Shown: positions 26,693 through 36,359, counted from the first letter of the stretch. The stretch: DNA of 64,000 nucleotides from Sphingobacteriales bacterium 46-32 (GCA_001898485.1 MKTY01000018.1:233421-297420); one strand, 5' to 3'. The notes: generated by a model not told the origin, from the letters alone. Program-made: numbers and translations.

Positions 26693-28195
26693 ATGATGTA
26701 CTGGAAAAAAATATCGGTCATGCTGCTAGTGTGCAGTCTGCTGCATCCGGCAAAAGCGCAGGTAATTAAACCGGCAACACGTCCCAATGCCACCCAGCAG
26801 GCCCTTCTTCAAAGAGGGTATGGGATGTTTATTCATTTTGGTATAAACACATTTGCAGATGTGGAATGGTCAGACGGCACCATTCCGGCTGCACGCTATC
26901 AACCCGATCAGTTAAATCCCGATCAGTGGGTACGCATAGCACGCGATGCCGGATTTCGCTACGTATTGCTAACGGTAAAGCATCATGATGGATTCTGCCT
27001 GTGGGATAGCCGCTATACGGACTACGATGTGGCGGCATCGCCGGTAAAAACAGATGTGGTAAAAGCAGTCTCAGATGCCTGCAAAAAATACGGATTACAA
27101 TTTGCGATTTATTATTCGCTCTGGGACCGGCATGAGGCCTCCTATAAAGATCACCGTGCTTATGCGGATTACATGCTGCATCAGCTTACCGAGCTGTTTA
27201 CCGGATATGGAACCATTGCCGAACTCTGGCTCGATGGCGGATGGGATAAGAAACCGGCAGATTGGTACCTCCCCGAGATTTATCAGCTGGTAAAAAAATA
27301 CAGCCCGCATTGTGCGGTCAGTGTGAATCATACCATCGTAAACGAAGAAGATAAGCGCAACTATACTGTACCTGGTGATATGACCACCGATAACCAGTAT
27401 TTCTTTCAATATTTTCCTGCCGACTTTCGCCTCTGGGATCCGCGACTTGCCAATTTGGCCGACAAAAAGCAGTATCTGCACGAGGGGCAGTCTTATTACC
27501 TCCCGTTTGAGCATACTATTTGCCTGAGCAAACGCTGGAACTGGTTTGAAAAATCAGTTGAGATACCTACCCGTGATCTGGACGAGCTCGAGGAGTTGTT
27601 TTATTGGTGTACATCGAATCAAAATACCCTGGTGATCAATGTTCCGCCTTCTTCAACCGGATTGATTCGTGACTACCAGGCCAATGCTGTGATTGCTCTC
27701 GGAAAACGACTGGGTTTAAAGAAGAGCAGGGCATTACCCCAAAATACCAAGCGGATCTCGTTGCTGCAGCCGGCAACCGCCAGCAGCAACTATCCGGATG
27801 CGTCTAACCGGTACACAGCATCTGCCATCAACGATGGCAATATGGAAACAAGATGGGCTTCTGCCGATACGGTAGCTCAGGTAGAGATGGTGCTTAATGA
27901 TCGTGAGCCCTTTGACCGCATCAGCATTTTTGAATACCAGGATGTGAAAAACGATCCGGATGGATTTTCGCAATGGCGTATTCCCCGTATTCAGGCATAC
28001 AGCCTGGCAGTGTATAATAACAAAGAATGGAAAACAATATATGTGAGCGATGAGCCTATAGGCGATTGCCGGGTGATCCGTTTTCCCCGGTCATATCAGG
28101 GTGAGCGGTTGCGGTTATCGGTAACCAGGGCATCTGCACCGCCTTCTATTTATGAATGGAATGTATATCACGCAAAAGAACAACAGCAGCGATGA
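26693..28195 (+). CDS. GH29 alpha-L-fucosidase with discoidin-like end
   Basis: A 500-residue exported enzyme with a signal peptide cleaved near AKA-Q23. The GH29 barrel shows GMFIHFGINTFAD (44-56), VKHHDGFCLWDS (95-106) and the nucleophile D181 in ELWLDGGW. Residues about 355-495 form an F5/8 type C-like module (TASSNYPDASNRYTASAINDGN...TRWAS). A C-terminal CBM of this kind is more frequent in the alpha-1,3/1,4-fucosidase branch of GH29, but the acid/base residue cannot be placed from sequence alone. It complements GH95, which prefers alpha-1,2-fucose. The stop overlaps the next start by 4 bp. Confidence 0.92.
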   Translation: MMYWKKISVMLLVCSLLHPAKAQVIKPATRPNATQQALLQRGYGMFIHFGINTFADVEWSDGTIPAARYQPDQLNPDQWVRIARDAGFRYVLLTVKHHDGFCLWDSRYTDYDVAASPVKTDVVKAVSDACKKYGLQFAIYYSLWDRHEASYKDHRAYADYMLHQLTELFTGYGTIAELWLDGGWDKKPADWYLPEIYQLVKKYSPHCAVSVNHTIVNEEDKRNYTVPGDMTTDNQYFFQYFPADFRLWDPRLANLADKKQYLHEGQSYYLPFEHTICLSKRWNWFEKSVEIPTRDLDELEELFYWCTSNQNTLVINVPPSSTGLIRDYQANAVIALGKRLGLKKSRALPQNTKRISLLQPATASSNYPDASNRYTASAINDGNMETRWASADTVAQVEMVLNDREPFDRISIFEYQDVKNDPDGFSQWRIPRIQAYSLAVYNNKEWKTIYVSDEPIGDCRVIRFPRSYQGERLRLSVTRASAPPSIYEWNVYHAKEQQQR

Positions 28196-30180
28196 GAATG
28201 ATAGCCTATAAAAAAATGATACTGGTATTGCTGGTATTACACCTGCAGCATATGCTGCAGGCACAATTGCAATTGCCCGACATATTTGGCGACAGTATGG
28301 TACTGCAACGTCAGATGCCGATCCGTATTTGGGGCAAAGCCTCACCCGGACAAAGTATCCGTGTTGGGTTGCATGATCAGGAAAAGACAGCTCGTGCCGA
28401 TGCGGGGGGTGAGTGGTCGCTGGCACTGGATCCGGAAGAGGCAGGCGGGCCTTATACGCTGATTGTAACTGCAGACCGGGAAATTCGCTTGCGCGGCATA
28501 CTGATCGGTGATATATGGCTATGCTCCGGCCAGTCAAATATGGAGTTTCCGGTTCGGGGTTGGAGTGCAGTCGTAAATGCCGATGAGGAACTGGCAAACG
28601 CACATCACCCTGCCATCCGGTTGTTTACTGTTCAAAAAAAGGTGGGGGCATTACCGGAGTATAATACCGGTGGAAGCTGGCAAAGCAGCAGTGCCGAATC
28701 GGTAGCACCCTTTTCTGCTATAGGTTATTTTTTCGGGCTGGCGCTACAGCAGGACTTGAATGTACCTATTGGGTTGATAAATGCTACCTGGGGTGGCACG
28801 CAAATCGAGGCATGGATCAGTCGCAATGGTCTGGAGCAGGATGCTTATTACCGCTCACTGGTAAAGGCTGCACCTGCGCGAACCATGGAAGGCCTCTTAC
28901 AGACGCGGAAGCAAAAGCAGCATCAATCGCTGGGCCGGTTGCAGAAACAGCTGACCGATGTAACCGATAGTGTGTTATGGAAAAATGCGGATTATGCCGA
29001 TAAGAAATGGATGACCATGGTCTTGCCTGGATTTTGGGAGAAAGAACCTGCACTCCGGCGTCTCGATGGGATTGTATGGTTTCGCAAAAGATTATGGGTT
29101 CGTCCCGAAGATGCAGGTAAGGAAGCCAGGATTCGTATCGGTAAAATAGACGACAATGACATAACCTATTTTAATGGCACACAAGTGGGGGCTACCCGCG
29201 GATGGGATGTTGATCGTATGTACACCATTCCTCCAACGTTGCTGAAAGCAGGTGAAAATGTAATAGCCGTAAGAGTAGAAGATGGTGGTAATGGCGGGGG
29301 TATATATGGCGATAGCAGTGAGTTGTACCTCACTGCAGGTAATAGCCGGTATACGCTGGCTGGCTCATGGTCCTATCGCATTCAGCAGGTCATGTACAGC
29401 AATAATGCTATTGGGCCCAATGATTATCCTTCCCTGCTGTACAATGGTATGATACATCCTGCAGAAAGATTGTCGGTAAAAGGTGTTATCTGGTATCAGG
29501 GCGAACAGAATGCTTCCCGGGCATACGAATACCGAAAAGCTTTACCTGTATTGATTCAGGACTGGCGACGAAAATTTGGCCAGCCGCAATTGCCATTTTA
29601 CTTTGTGCAGTTAACCAGTTTTAATGCTGCCAACGGCAACAGCAAGCTAGGCAGTACCTGGGCCGAAATGCGTGAATCGCAGGCTGCTGCACTGTCTCTT
29701 TCCAATACCGGTATGGTTGTGAGTATTGATCTTGGCGATGCACATGATATTCATCCCCGCCGCAAAAAAGAGGTAGCGCAGCGCCTGGCTGCGCTGGCCC
29801 TGCAGCAGACCTATGGACGAAAGGTGGAAGCCGGTGGGCCCCGCTACCTGTCTATGTCACCTGCGTCAAATTCGATCCGGCTTCATTTTTCTTCGGATAA
29901 TGGCCTTGCCATAAGACCAGCCGCATCATCCTTACAGGGTTTTGAAATAGCAGGAGTTGATCAGCTTTTTTATCCGGCCACGGCTGTAATAGATGGTAAC
30001 AGTATCCTCGTTTCGGCAGCTGAGGTAAGAAAACCTGTAGCCGTGCGGTATGCCTGGGCTGATGATGCAGGTAATGCCAATCTCATTGATAGAAATGGTT
30101 GGCCCGCTGCTCCTTTCCGTACCGATCGCTGGCCCGCTATTACTCAAAAGGAAAAGTATAATCCTTTTCAAAACTGGTAG
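28192..30180 (+). CDS. Sialate O-acetylesterase-type (SASA) carbohydrate esterase
   Basis: A 662-residue exported esterase of the SGNH type. Starting at 28192 (ATGA overlap with the fucosidase gene) gives a signal peptide ending near LQAQ (residue 25). Catalytic Ser115 lies in CSGQSNMEF, and the partner pair D519 and H521 in HDIHP. Between the two halves, about residues 255-395, lies a jelly-roll resembling the sandwich domain of GH2 enzymes (WFRKRLWVRPEDAGKEARIRIG...ENVIAVRVEDGG). It would remove acetyl groups from sialic acid or other sugars before exo-glycosidases act. No sialidase is nearby, so a non-sialic acetylated glycan is quite possible. Confidence 0.88.
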   Translation: MRMIAYKKMILVLLVLHLQHMLQAQLQLPDIFGDSMVLQRQMPIRIWGKASPGQSIRVGLHDQEKTARADAGGEWSLALDPEEAGGPYTLIVTADREIRLRGILIGDIWLCSGQSNMEFPVRGWSAVVNADEELANAHHPAIRLFTVQKKVGALPEYNTGGSWQSSSAESVAPFSAIGYFFGLALQQDLNVPIGLINATWGGTQIEAWISRNGLEQDAYYRSLVKAAPARTMEGLLQTRKQKQHQSLGRLQKQLTDVTDSVLWKNADYADKKWMTMVLPGFWEKEPALRRLDGIVWFRKRLWVRPEDAGKEARIRIGKIDDNDITYFNGTQVGATRGWDVDRMYTIPPTLLKAGENVIAVRVEDGGNGGGIYGDSSELYLTAGNSRYTLAGSWSYRIQQVMYSNNAIGPNDYPSLLYNGMIHPAERLSVKGVIWYQGEQNASRAYEYRKALPVLIQDWRRKFGQPQLPFYFVQLTSFNAANGNSKLGSTWAEMRESQAAALSLSNTGMVVSIDLGDAHDIHPRRKKEVAQRLAALALQQTYGRKVEAGGPRYLSMSPASNSIRLHFSSDNGLAIRPAASSLQGFEIAGVDQLFYPATAVIDGNSILVSAAEVRKPVAVRYAWADDAGNANLIDRNGWPAAPFRTDRWPAITQKEKYNPFQNW

Positions 30181-30213
30181 ACCTTTTTTATTAATCAACC
30201 GAATTACAGAAGT

Positions 30214-32436
30214 ATGAAATATAGTCTGAAGAAGGGTACAACAATCACCCGGATGCTGTGTACTGGGATATTGTTTTTTTTGAAACTGGCTGTTGCGGGG
30301 TCGCTCTGCGCCCAGGTGGTTACAGTGCCCCTTCAAACAGCGGCGAACGCACTGGTGTTACAGACCAACGAGTTTAAGAATCTTTCTATTATTTATTTTG
30401 GGAAAAAACTGCACGATGTGCAGGAGTACGGCCTTGCTCCGCAAGTGTATAGGCAAACCAGCGATTATTCCGGTATGCTCAACTCGGCTTATACCAGCGC
30501 AGGTTCACGCAATTTGATGGAACCCGCTATCACCGTGACTCATGCAGACGGAAATAACTCGCTTGACCTGCAATATATCAACCATACTATAAAGCAGGAG
30601 AATGAGAACGTAACACTGTATACATTTACATTGCGCGATCCTGTCTACGATTTTTCGGTGGATCTTTTTTATAAAGTCTATTACCGGCAGGATGTAATTG
30701 AACAATGGTCGGTGATCCGCCATCAGGAAAAAGGAAATGTATTGCTGCATAAATATGCTTCGGCCAATTTGTATCTGAAATCGGATGCCTTTTGGCTCCG
30801 GCAATATCATGGTGACTGGGCCCGGGAAATGAAACCGGAGGAAGCGCGGGTGACGCATGGTATCAAGACCCTCGATTCCAAACTGGGTACGCGCGCCAAT
30901 CTTTTTCAGCCATCCGTGTTTATGATATCCATGCACCAGCCAGCTACCGAAAACGAAGGAACCGTGCTTTTTGGCGCACTGGAATATAGTGGCAATTTCC
31001 GAACCGATATTGAACTGGATTATCAGAATAATCTCCGTATCGTGTCAGGTATCAACAACTATGCGTCTACGTATACATTAAAGAAAGGCGAAGAGTTTGT
31101 TACGCCTGGTTTTCTTTACACCCTGTCACACCAGGGAAAAGGGTATGCCAGCCGGCAACTGCAGGATTGGGCACGGCAATATAAGATTCTCGATGGCAAT
31201 GGCGACAGGCTTACCCTGCTCAATAACTGGGAGGCTACCTATTTTGATTTTAATGAGGAAAAATTAAAAGCCCTGCTTAAAGATACCCGCAAACTGGGTG
31301 TTGACCTTTTTTTGCTCGACGATGGCTGGTTTGGACAAAAATATCCCCGCAATAGCGATCATACCGCATTGGGAGACTGGCAGGAAAATAAAACAAAACT
31401 CCCCAATGGTATCAGTGCGCTGGTGAAAGAAGCAGCCGGCAATCAGGTTAAATTCGGGATATGGATCGAGCCGGAGATGGTGAGCCCCAAAAGTGAGTTG
31501 TATGAAAAACACCCCACCTGGGTCGTAAAGCAGCCCGCTCGCCCGGAATACTATTTTCGCAATCAGCTGGTATTGGACCTCAGCAATTCCGAAGTACAGG
31601 ATTTTGTAGTAGGGGCAGTGGATCAACTTTTTACCAGCAATCCTTCGCTGGCATATATCAAATGGGATTGCAATTCTGTCATCTATAACGCTCATTCGCT
31701 TACGCTTAAGAACCAGTCGCATTTCTATATCGAATACGTGCGGGGTTTGTATAATGTACTGAAGCGGATTCGCAGTAAATATCCAACTGTGCCGATGATG
31801 CTTTGTTCGGGCGGAGGTGGCCGGGTCGATTATGCGGCACTTCAATATTTTACAGAATTCTGGCCCAGCGATAATACCGATCCGCTGGAACGGATATTTA
31901 TGCAATGGGAATATTCCTATTTCTTTCCGGCGATTGCAACAGGCAGTCATGTGACCGATTGGGGTAAGCAGCCAATCAAGTTTAAGGTCGATGTGGCGAT
32001 GATGGGTAAACTAGGTTTTGATATTGTAGTCAGTCACCTTGCCGAAAAGGAATTGCAGTTTTGCCAGCAAGCCATACGCGATTATGAGCAATGGAAAAAG
32101 GTTATATGGCAGGGTGATCAATACCGGCTGGCCAATCCCGCTGAGGGAGACGTGGCTTCAGTAGCTTATATAAGTCGTGATAAATCGGCCGGCATCGTAT
32201 TCAGTTACCTCGTGAGCAATCGGTATGCGGCAGGATCTGCGCTCCCGATCCGGTTAAATGGATTGAAGTCTGATAGCCGTTACCGGCTGCGTGAAATCAA
32301 TCTTTATCCGGGAACCTCTTCGCCGATTGATAGCACAAAAACATATTCCGGAGATTTTCTCATGACGGTTGGTTTTAATCCGGAAGTGAATGCGGGCCGT
32401 AGTAGCGTAGTGTTGACTGTGGAGGAAGTGAAATAA
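30214..32436 (+). CDS. GH36 alpha-galactosidase
   Basis: A 740-residue exported enzyme with a signal peptide ending near LCAQ (residue 34). It has the full GH36 layout: N-terminal beta-supersandwich (about 45-320), barrel opening LLNNWEATYFDFNEEKL (335-351), LLDDGWFG (367-374), nucleophile D485 in YIKWDCN, CSGGGGRVD (531-539) and acid/base D553 in FWPSDNTD. It hydrolyses terminal alpha-D-galactose. It closes the fucose operon and shows that the target glycan carries alpha-galactose together with alpha-L-fucose. Confidence 0.94.
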   Translation: MKYSLKKGTTITRMLCTGILFFLKLAVAGSLCAQVVTVPLQTAANALVLQTNEFKNLSIIYFGKKLHDVQEYGLAPQVYRQTSDYSGMLNSAYTSAGSRNLMEPAITVTHADGNNSLDLQYINHTIKQENENVTLYTFTLRDPVYDFSVDLFYKVYYRQDVIEQWSVIRHQEKGNVLLHKYASANLYLKSDAFWLRQYHGDWAREMKPEEARVTHGIKTLDSKLGTRANLFQPSVFMISMHQPATENEGTVLFGALEYSGNFRTDIELDYQNNLRIVSGINNYASTYTLKKGEEFVTPGFLYTLSHQGKGYASRQLQDWARQYKILDGNGDRLTLLNNWEATYFDFNEEKLKALLKDTRKLGVDLFLLDDGWFGQKYPRNSDHTALGDWQENKTKLPNGISALVKEAAGNQVKFGIWIEPEMVSPKSELYEKHPTWVVKQPARPEYYFRNQLVLDLSNSEVQDFVVGAVDQLFTSNPSLAYIKWDCNSVIYNAHSLTLKNQSHFYIEYVRGLYNVLKRIRSKYPTVPMMLCSGGGGRVDYAALQYFTEFWPSDNTDPLERIFMQWEYSYFFPAIATGSHVTDWGKQPIKFKVDVAMMGKLGFDIVVSHLAEKELQFCQQAIRDYEQWKKVIWQGDQYRLANPAEGDVASVAYISRDKSAGIVFSYLVSNRYAAGSALPIRLNGLKSDSRYRLREINLYPGTSSPIDSTKTYSGDFLMTVGFNPEVNAGRSSVVLTVEEVK

Positions 32437-32488
32437 CTGGTGCTGTTTACCGTTTCGGGCAGTGCCCGCCGGTCATTGTTATACATTC

Positions 32489-32534
32489 TGGTGTGATGGT
32501 CATGCTGATAAGCCGTGCCGTCACACCATTTTTT
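32489..32534 (+). terminator. Terminator after GH36 gene
   Basis: Stem TGGTGTGA / TCACACCA, extended by an inner GG/CC pairing, followed by six T. It ends the catabolic operon just before the convergent transporter gene. Confidence 0.75.
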
Positions 32535-32555
32535 ATCGATCTCCTGCTCCTGTTA

Positions 32556-33812
32556 TCAGCCTTTAAACTGAAAGTAGAGCAGGGCAATAGCCGCAATAGT
32601 CATTAATAAAAGCGTGGCGATACCCAGTATATTTGAACCGCGCGAATTGGTAAATTCTTTCATGACCTTTTTGTTGTTGCAGATATGCAGGATGATCGCA
32701 ATAAGCACAGGTGCAGTAAGCCCGTAAAGGATGGCCGAATAGATCAGTGCTTTTACCGGATTTATGCCCAGATAGTTCATGGAAAGTCCCGCAATCAGCG
32801 AAACTGCAATAATGATATAGAAGGGGCGGGCTTCATGAAATTTATTATCCAGTCCTTCTTTCCAGCCAAAGGTTTCGCAGAAAATATAGGATAGGGAGCC
32901 GCTCAGTACCGGTATGGCCAGCAGGCCGGTACCAATTACGCCAATTGAAAATAACCAGTAAGCATATTTTCCTGCCAGCGGCTCCAGCGCTTTCGCAGCC
33001 TGCTCCACTGTATCAATCTGATGAATGCCTCCTTTAAACAGTACGGTACCGGCTGTGAGGATAATAAACCACATGACGAGGTTGGAGAAGAGCATGCCCA
33101 CGGTTACATCATTTTTCATCTCGCTGATGTTTTTCTTATCAACGATCACCTGTTTTTTCTTATGCTTCATGTCTTCCACTTCCATGGTAGCCTGCCAGAA
33201 GAAAAGATAAGGAGAAATAGTAGTGCCCAGTATGGCAACCAGGATGCTGATAAATCCGGCATCGAAGGTGAAACTGGGAATAAAAGTGGCTTTGGCGATG
33301 GCGCCCCAATCCTGCTCCACCAAAAATGGTACGATGATATAGACAAGCAGTGCCATACAAAGATATTTTAGTACAGCTGCCATTTTCCGATAGGGGAGGT
33401 AGATAATCAGTATCAGGAGAATGATGGTAAATAATACGCTGAAGTAGGATGCTTCAATATTAGGGAATAGCAGGTTTCCCACAGCACCCATACCGGCTAT
33501 GTCGGCGCCGATATTCATCACAATTGCCGGGAAACTAAAAAGCAGCATCAGGTAAAGCACCCACCGGGGATAATACTTTTTAAGTGTACCTGTAAGTCCT
33601 TCTGAGGTTACCATGCCAATACGTGCGCACATTTCCTGGATGGCGGCCATCAGCGGAAAAGTAATTAAGGCAGTCCATAGTGTAGCCAGGCCAAACTGCG
33701 CTCCTGCCTGCGAGTAGGTAGCAATACCCGATGGATCATCATCGCTTGCACCCGTTATAAGCCCCGGACCCAGTTTTGACCAGAAACGTATTTTTATTTT
33801 GCCTTTTTTCAT
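32556..33812 (-). CDS. NRAMP-related divalent metal transporter
   Basis: A 418-residue inner-membrane protein with about 11 helices and the LeuT-like NRAMP fold. The first helix reads GPGLITGASDDDPSG; D26-P27-S28-G29 takes the place of the canonical DPGN. In helix 6 the canonical MPH is S200-P201-Y202. The helix-1 aspartate is therefore kept, but the asparagine and the selectivity methionine are lost. An insertion of charged residues (about 213-230) lies between helices 6 and 7. It moves a divalent ion by analogy with the family; the ion is uncertain. It ends close to the convergent GH36 gene. Confidence 0.88.
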   Translation of the reverse strand: MKKGKIKIRFWSKLGPGLITGASDDDPSGIATYSQAGAQFGLATLWTALITFPLMAAIQEMCARIGMVTSEGLTGTLKKYYPRWVLYLMLLFSFPAIVMNIGADIAGMGAVGNLLFPNIEASYFSVLFTIILLILIIYLPYRKMAAVLKYLCMALLVYIIVPFLVEQDWGAIAKATFIPSFTFDAGFISILVAILGTTISPYLFFWQATMEVEDMKHKKKQVIVDKKNISEMKNDVTVGMLFSNLVMWFIILTAGTVLFKGGIHQIDTVEQAAKALEPLAGKYAYWLFSIGVIGTGLLAIPVLSGSLSYIFCETFGWKEGLDNKFHEARPFYIIIAVSLIAGLSMNYLGINPVKALIYSAILYGLTAPVLIAIILHICNNKKVMKEFTNSRGSNILGIATLLLMTIAAIALLYFQFKG

Positions 33813-33837
33813 TACAAAGATTTGAGAGCGGAAAAGA

Positions 33838-35142
33838 TTATTTTTTCACTTTTGCAACAAGTTTGTCGAATTCCGGGGATTTAATAAAATTCTTTTTTTG
33901 TTTGGTTACCTGTATTGTTTCAAGATATCCCATCGTTACCAGTGTTTTCAAATCCATCCGAGCCGTAAAATTTGAAACATTAAACCTATTCTCTATTTCT
34001 TTTGTAGTCAACACCCTGTCCCCATCGTCGTATACTATTTTTAGTATTTGAGCCATCCGGTCGTTTACTCCGGGTATTTTCATAAAACTGGCAGCCTGTG
34101 ACACTTCGCGTTGTTTTCGGTTGATATATTCCTTAAGGGCTGCATACGCTTTGTCCATTGTCTTCAAATGGTAATGTACAAAGTATCCCAGATCATTATT
34201 ATCTGTTTCCGTATAAAGAAAGGCTTTTTCGTATTGTATTTTGCTATCCTGAATAATGCGCGAAATGGAGAGAAACTCTGTTAACCAGTAACCGGCCCGT
34301 AACATATACCAGTAGAACAATGCTCTTGCTGTACGGCCATTCCCGTCTGCAAAAGGATGGAGCCATCCGATCATGAAATGAATGACACATCCTTTTATGA
34401 TCGGATGTATAAAATGTGATTTATTGTCAGAATTAAAAAAGGTACACAGTTCATCTATTATTTGCGAAAGCTCATTGTGTGGTGGAGGAGTATGTACTAT
34501 TTCACTTTTCGCATGATCGATTACATGTATGTCATTATTTTCACGAAAGTTTCCTACATCACCCGGATTGTCTAATGTACCAGCAGAGATGAGTTTATGA
34601 ATTTCCAGAATACCTTTTGGCGTGAGTCGTTCCTGTTTATGCTGAACAATATGTTTCATTGTTTCAAAATTGTTCAGGATCATTTGTTCGGATTTGTTGC
34701 GCGGTTTTTTTTCCTGAAGAATCATTTCCTTCGCCTTTTTCCTGGTTGTGACAGCTCCTTCTATCTGGCTGCTGCTGATCGCTTCCTCCATAATAGAACT
34801 CACTATAAATTTGGTCTTATCTGACTCGGCAATCCCAATATTGCTTCCGAGGTTTCCGCCAATATGGAGGTCAAATTCATGTAGTAGCCGTTGCATGCTA
34901 TCAGTGATCATGAACGCGAAAGAGTATTTACCAAAGGATATTTGAGAATAGCGTAGACGGCGGAATAGTTTTACTGATGCCCATAAATCTTCCGGGGAAC
35001 AAGTAGATACCCTGTACTTTACTTTGTCCCAGAAAAGATAATCATTGATAATGGGTATAAGGGTGCCATTCAATTCCAATTCTACCATCAGTGGAATTAG
35101 CTCGTCGGTGCTTTTTTCTGTCTTTGGAGCCTGCTCCAACAT
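33838..35142 (-). CDS. Fic family AMP-transferase with C-terminal winged helix
   Basis: A 434-residue protein. The Fic core carries the complete catalytic motif HPFADGNGR (262-270) with His262 and terminal Arg270. An N-terminal inhibitory helix SSSQIEG (123-129) puts Glu128 in the class II (S/T)xxxE(G/N) motif, so activity is expected to be autoinhibited. Residues about 360-430 form a winged helix (TTKEIENRFNVSNFTARMDLKTLVTMGYLETIQ). No antidote gene is next to it, which argues against a FicTA toxin pair. The gene stands alone with a long inverted repeat 33 bp upstream of its start. Confidence 0.92.
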   Translation of the reverse strand: MLEQAPKTEKSTDELIPLMVELELNGTLIPIINDYLFWDKVKYRVSTCSPEDLWASVKLFRRLRYSQISFGKYSFAFMITDSMQRLLHEFDLHIGGNLGSNIGIAESDKTKFIVSSIMEEAISSSQIEGAVTTRKKAKEMILQEKKPRNKSEQMILNNFETMKHIVQHKQERLTPKGILEIHKLISAGTLDNPGDVGNFRENNDIHVIDHAKSEIVHTPPPHNELSQIIDELCTFFNSDNKSHFIHPIIKGCVIHFMIGWLHPFADGNGRTARALFYWYMLRAGYWLTEFLSISRIIQDSKIQYEKAFLYTETDNNDLGYFVHYHLKTMDKAYAALKEYINRKQREVSQAASFMKIPGVNDRMAQILKIVYDDGDRVLTTKEIENRFNVSNFTARMDLKTLVTMGYLETIQVTKQKKNFIKSPEFDKLVAKVKK

Positions 35143-35174
35143 GTATAATGTTTTTCCGAAAATAAGTCAAAACT

Positions 35175-35197
35175 GCGAGATTCGCGATAAATCTCGC
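35175..35197. promoter_or_regulatory. Inverted repeat upstream of fic gene
   Basis: Perfect 8-bp arms GCGAGATT / AATCTCGC around a 7-bp centre, with a nested TCGCGA palindrome. On the plus strand it is followed by GGTTTTT, but no plus-strand gene ends here. Its position 33 bp upstream of the fic start suggests an operator or a leader hairpin for that gene, possibly for self-regulation through the protein's winged helix. Confidence 0.5.
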
Positions 35198-35351
35198 GGT
35201 TTTTACTTGTGGAAGAACTGTGGTTAATTCGGGTGGAGGTATTGTTATTATGTATAATTGTTATGTATCAATATTTGTATATTAATTATATTTATAGATA
35301 GTTATGCATTTTTCCTGTCCTTCTACCTTTCACCCCATCTCTTCCACCTAT

Positions 35352-36359
35352 CTACATCAATATATTATTCACCGGTACCACCGCAGCCGGCAGGTTAGGT
35401 TCATCGATCATTTCTTTCAGATCGGTCTCGATCATCTTACTGATCTGCGTGATGGGCACATCATTGGCACTGCCTTCAAAGGGATTGATCGAGCTGTCGC
35501 CTACTGCATCGAGTGTTACGAAAGCCCAGCCCACTATGGTCGCAAAGGGGATGATGAAATAAATAGTATATCCTTCGAGTAGGGTACCATCGCCCAGGCG
35601 ATTGAATTCTTTTAGCAAGCCAAACGGCAGTAAGATTACAAAGAGGTGAAGGAGGTAAGTGGTGATGGAGGAGAAATTGCGGGGATAAGGGAAGTTCTTG
35701 ATACGCTCAGCCTTACCTTGCTGTTCGTAAAAACTATCGATTCCTCTTTGCAACTGCATCTGCTGAAAGTCAGTCAAAATACCTTCCTGATGCAGTTGAT
35801 TGATGGCTTGTGATTGAAGCGCCAGCGTTTGGGTGGCGCGATTCTTCTTGCTGAGCAGATAAGTCAGTTCTTCCTGGCTCAGAAAAGGCTGTACGGCGTT
35901 TTCGAGCGCTTCGGAACGTTCCGGAATAGTATATACACCCGACATATATTCTTTATAGCGGGCTTCATCCACTGTTTCCCACTTACGCGGTTCACGCAGC
36001 TGGTAACGCAGAAAAGTGAGCCAGGCAAAATGGCGGTCAAAAAAATGACGGGTCTGTACACTGGATTTACCACCGAGGAAATCACGGGCCTTCACGGCAA
36101 AACTCCGGCTTTCATTGATGATGGAACCATAGATCTGCCGCGCTTCCCATAAGCGGTTATAACTGGAATTGTTTTTAAAACCAACAATAAAAGCAACCGC
36201 AGTGCCCAGCATGGCTACCGGCATCCAGGAGATAGCGATGAAGGTAAGACCTGCACTGTACAGCACGGTAGGCACAATAGACAGGATAAGGCATTTATAA
36301 ATATCTCTCCGGCTCCAGATGATAAACTCTTTTAAACTATACCGTTTGCCTGTATTCAT
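35352..36359 (-). CDS. Bestrophin-like channel protein
   Basis: A 335-residue membrane protein of the bestrophin (RFP-TM, UPF0187) family. Hydrophobic segments lie near residues 23-45, 47-60, 230-250 and 265-285. Family marks are GFKNNSSYNRLWEAR (60-74) and the C-terminal NPFEGSANDVPI. Bacterial members form pentameric ion channels in the inner membrane, some conducting cations. It is transcribed alone, between the fic gene and the redox operon. Confidence 0.92.
   Translation of the reverse strand: MNTGKRYSLKEFIIWSRRDIYKCLILSIVPTVLYSAGLTFIAISWMPVAMLGTAVAFIVGFKNNSSYNRLWEARQIYGSIINESRSFAVKARDFLGGKSSVQTRHFFDRHFAWLTFLRYQLREPRKWETVDEARYKEYMSGVYTIPERSEALENAVQPFLSQEELTYLLSKKNRATQTLALQSQAINQLHQEGILTDFQQMQLQRGIDSFYEQQGKAERIKNFPYPRNFSSITTYLLHLFVILLPFGLLKEFNRLGDGTLLEGYTIYFIIPFATIVGWAFVTLDAVGDSSINPFEGSANDVPITQISKMIETDLKEMIDEPNLPAAVVPVNNILM

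Noticed and set aside
33838-35142. A FicTA toxin-antitoxin pair
   Set aside because: The inhibitory motif is within the Fic protein itself and no small antidote gene is adjacent.
35175-35204. Hairpin read as a plus-strand terminator
   Set aside because: No plus-strand gene ends there; the position fits an upstream element of the minus-strand fic gene better.
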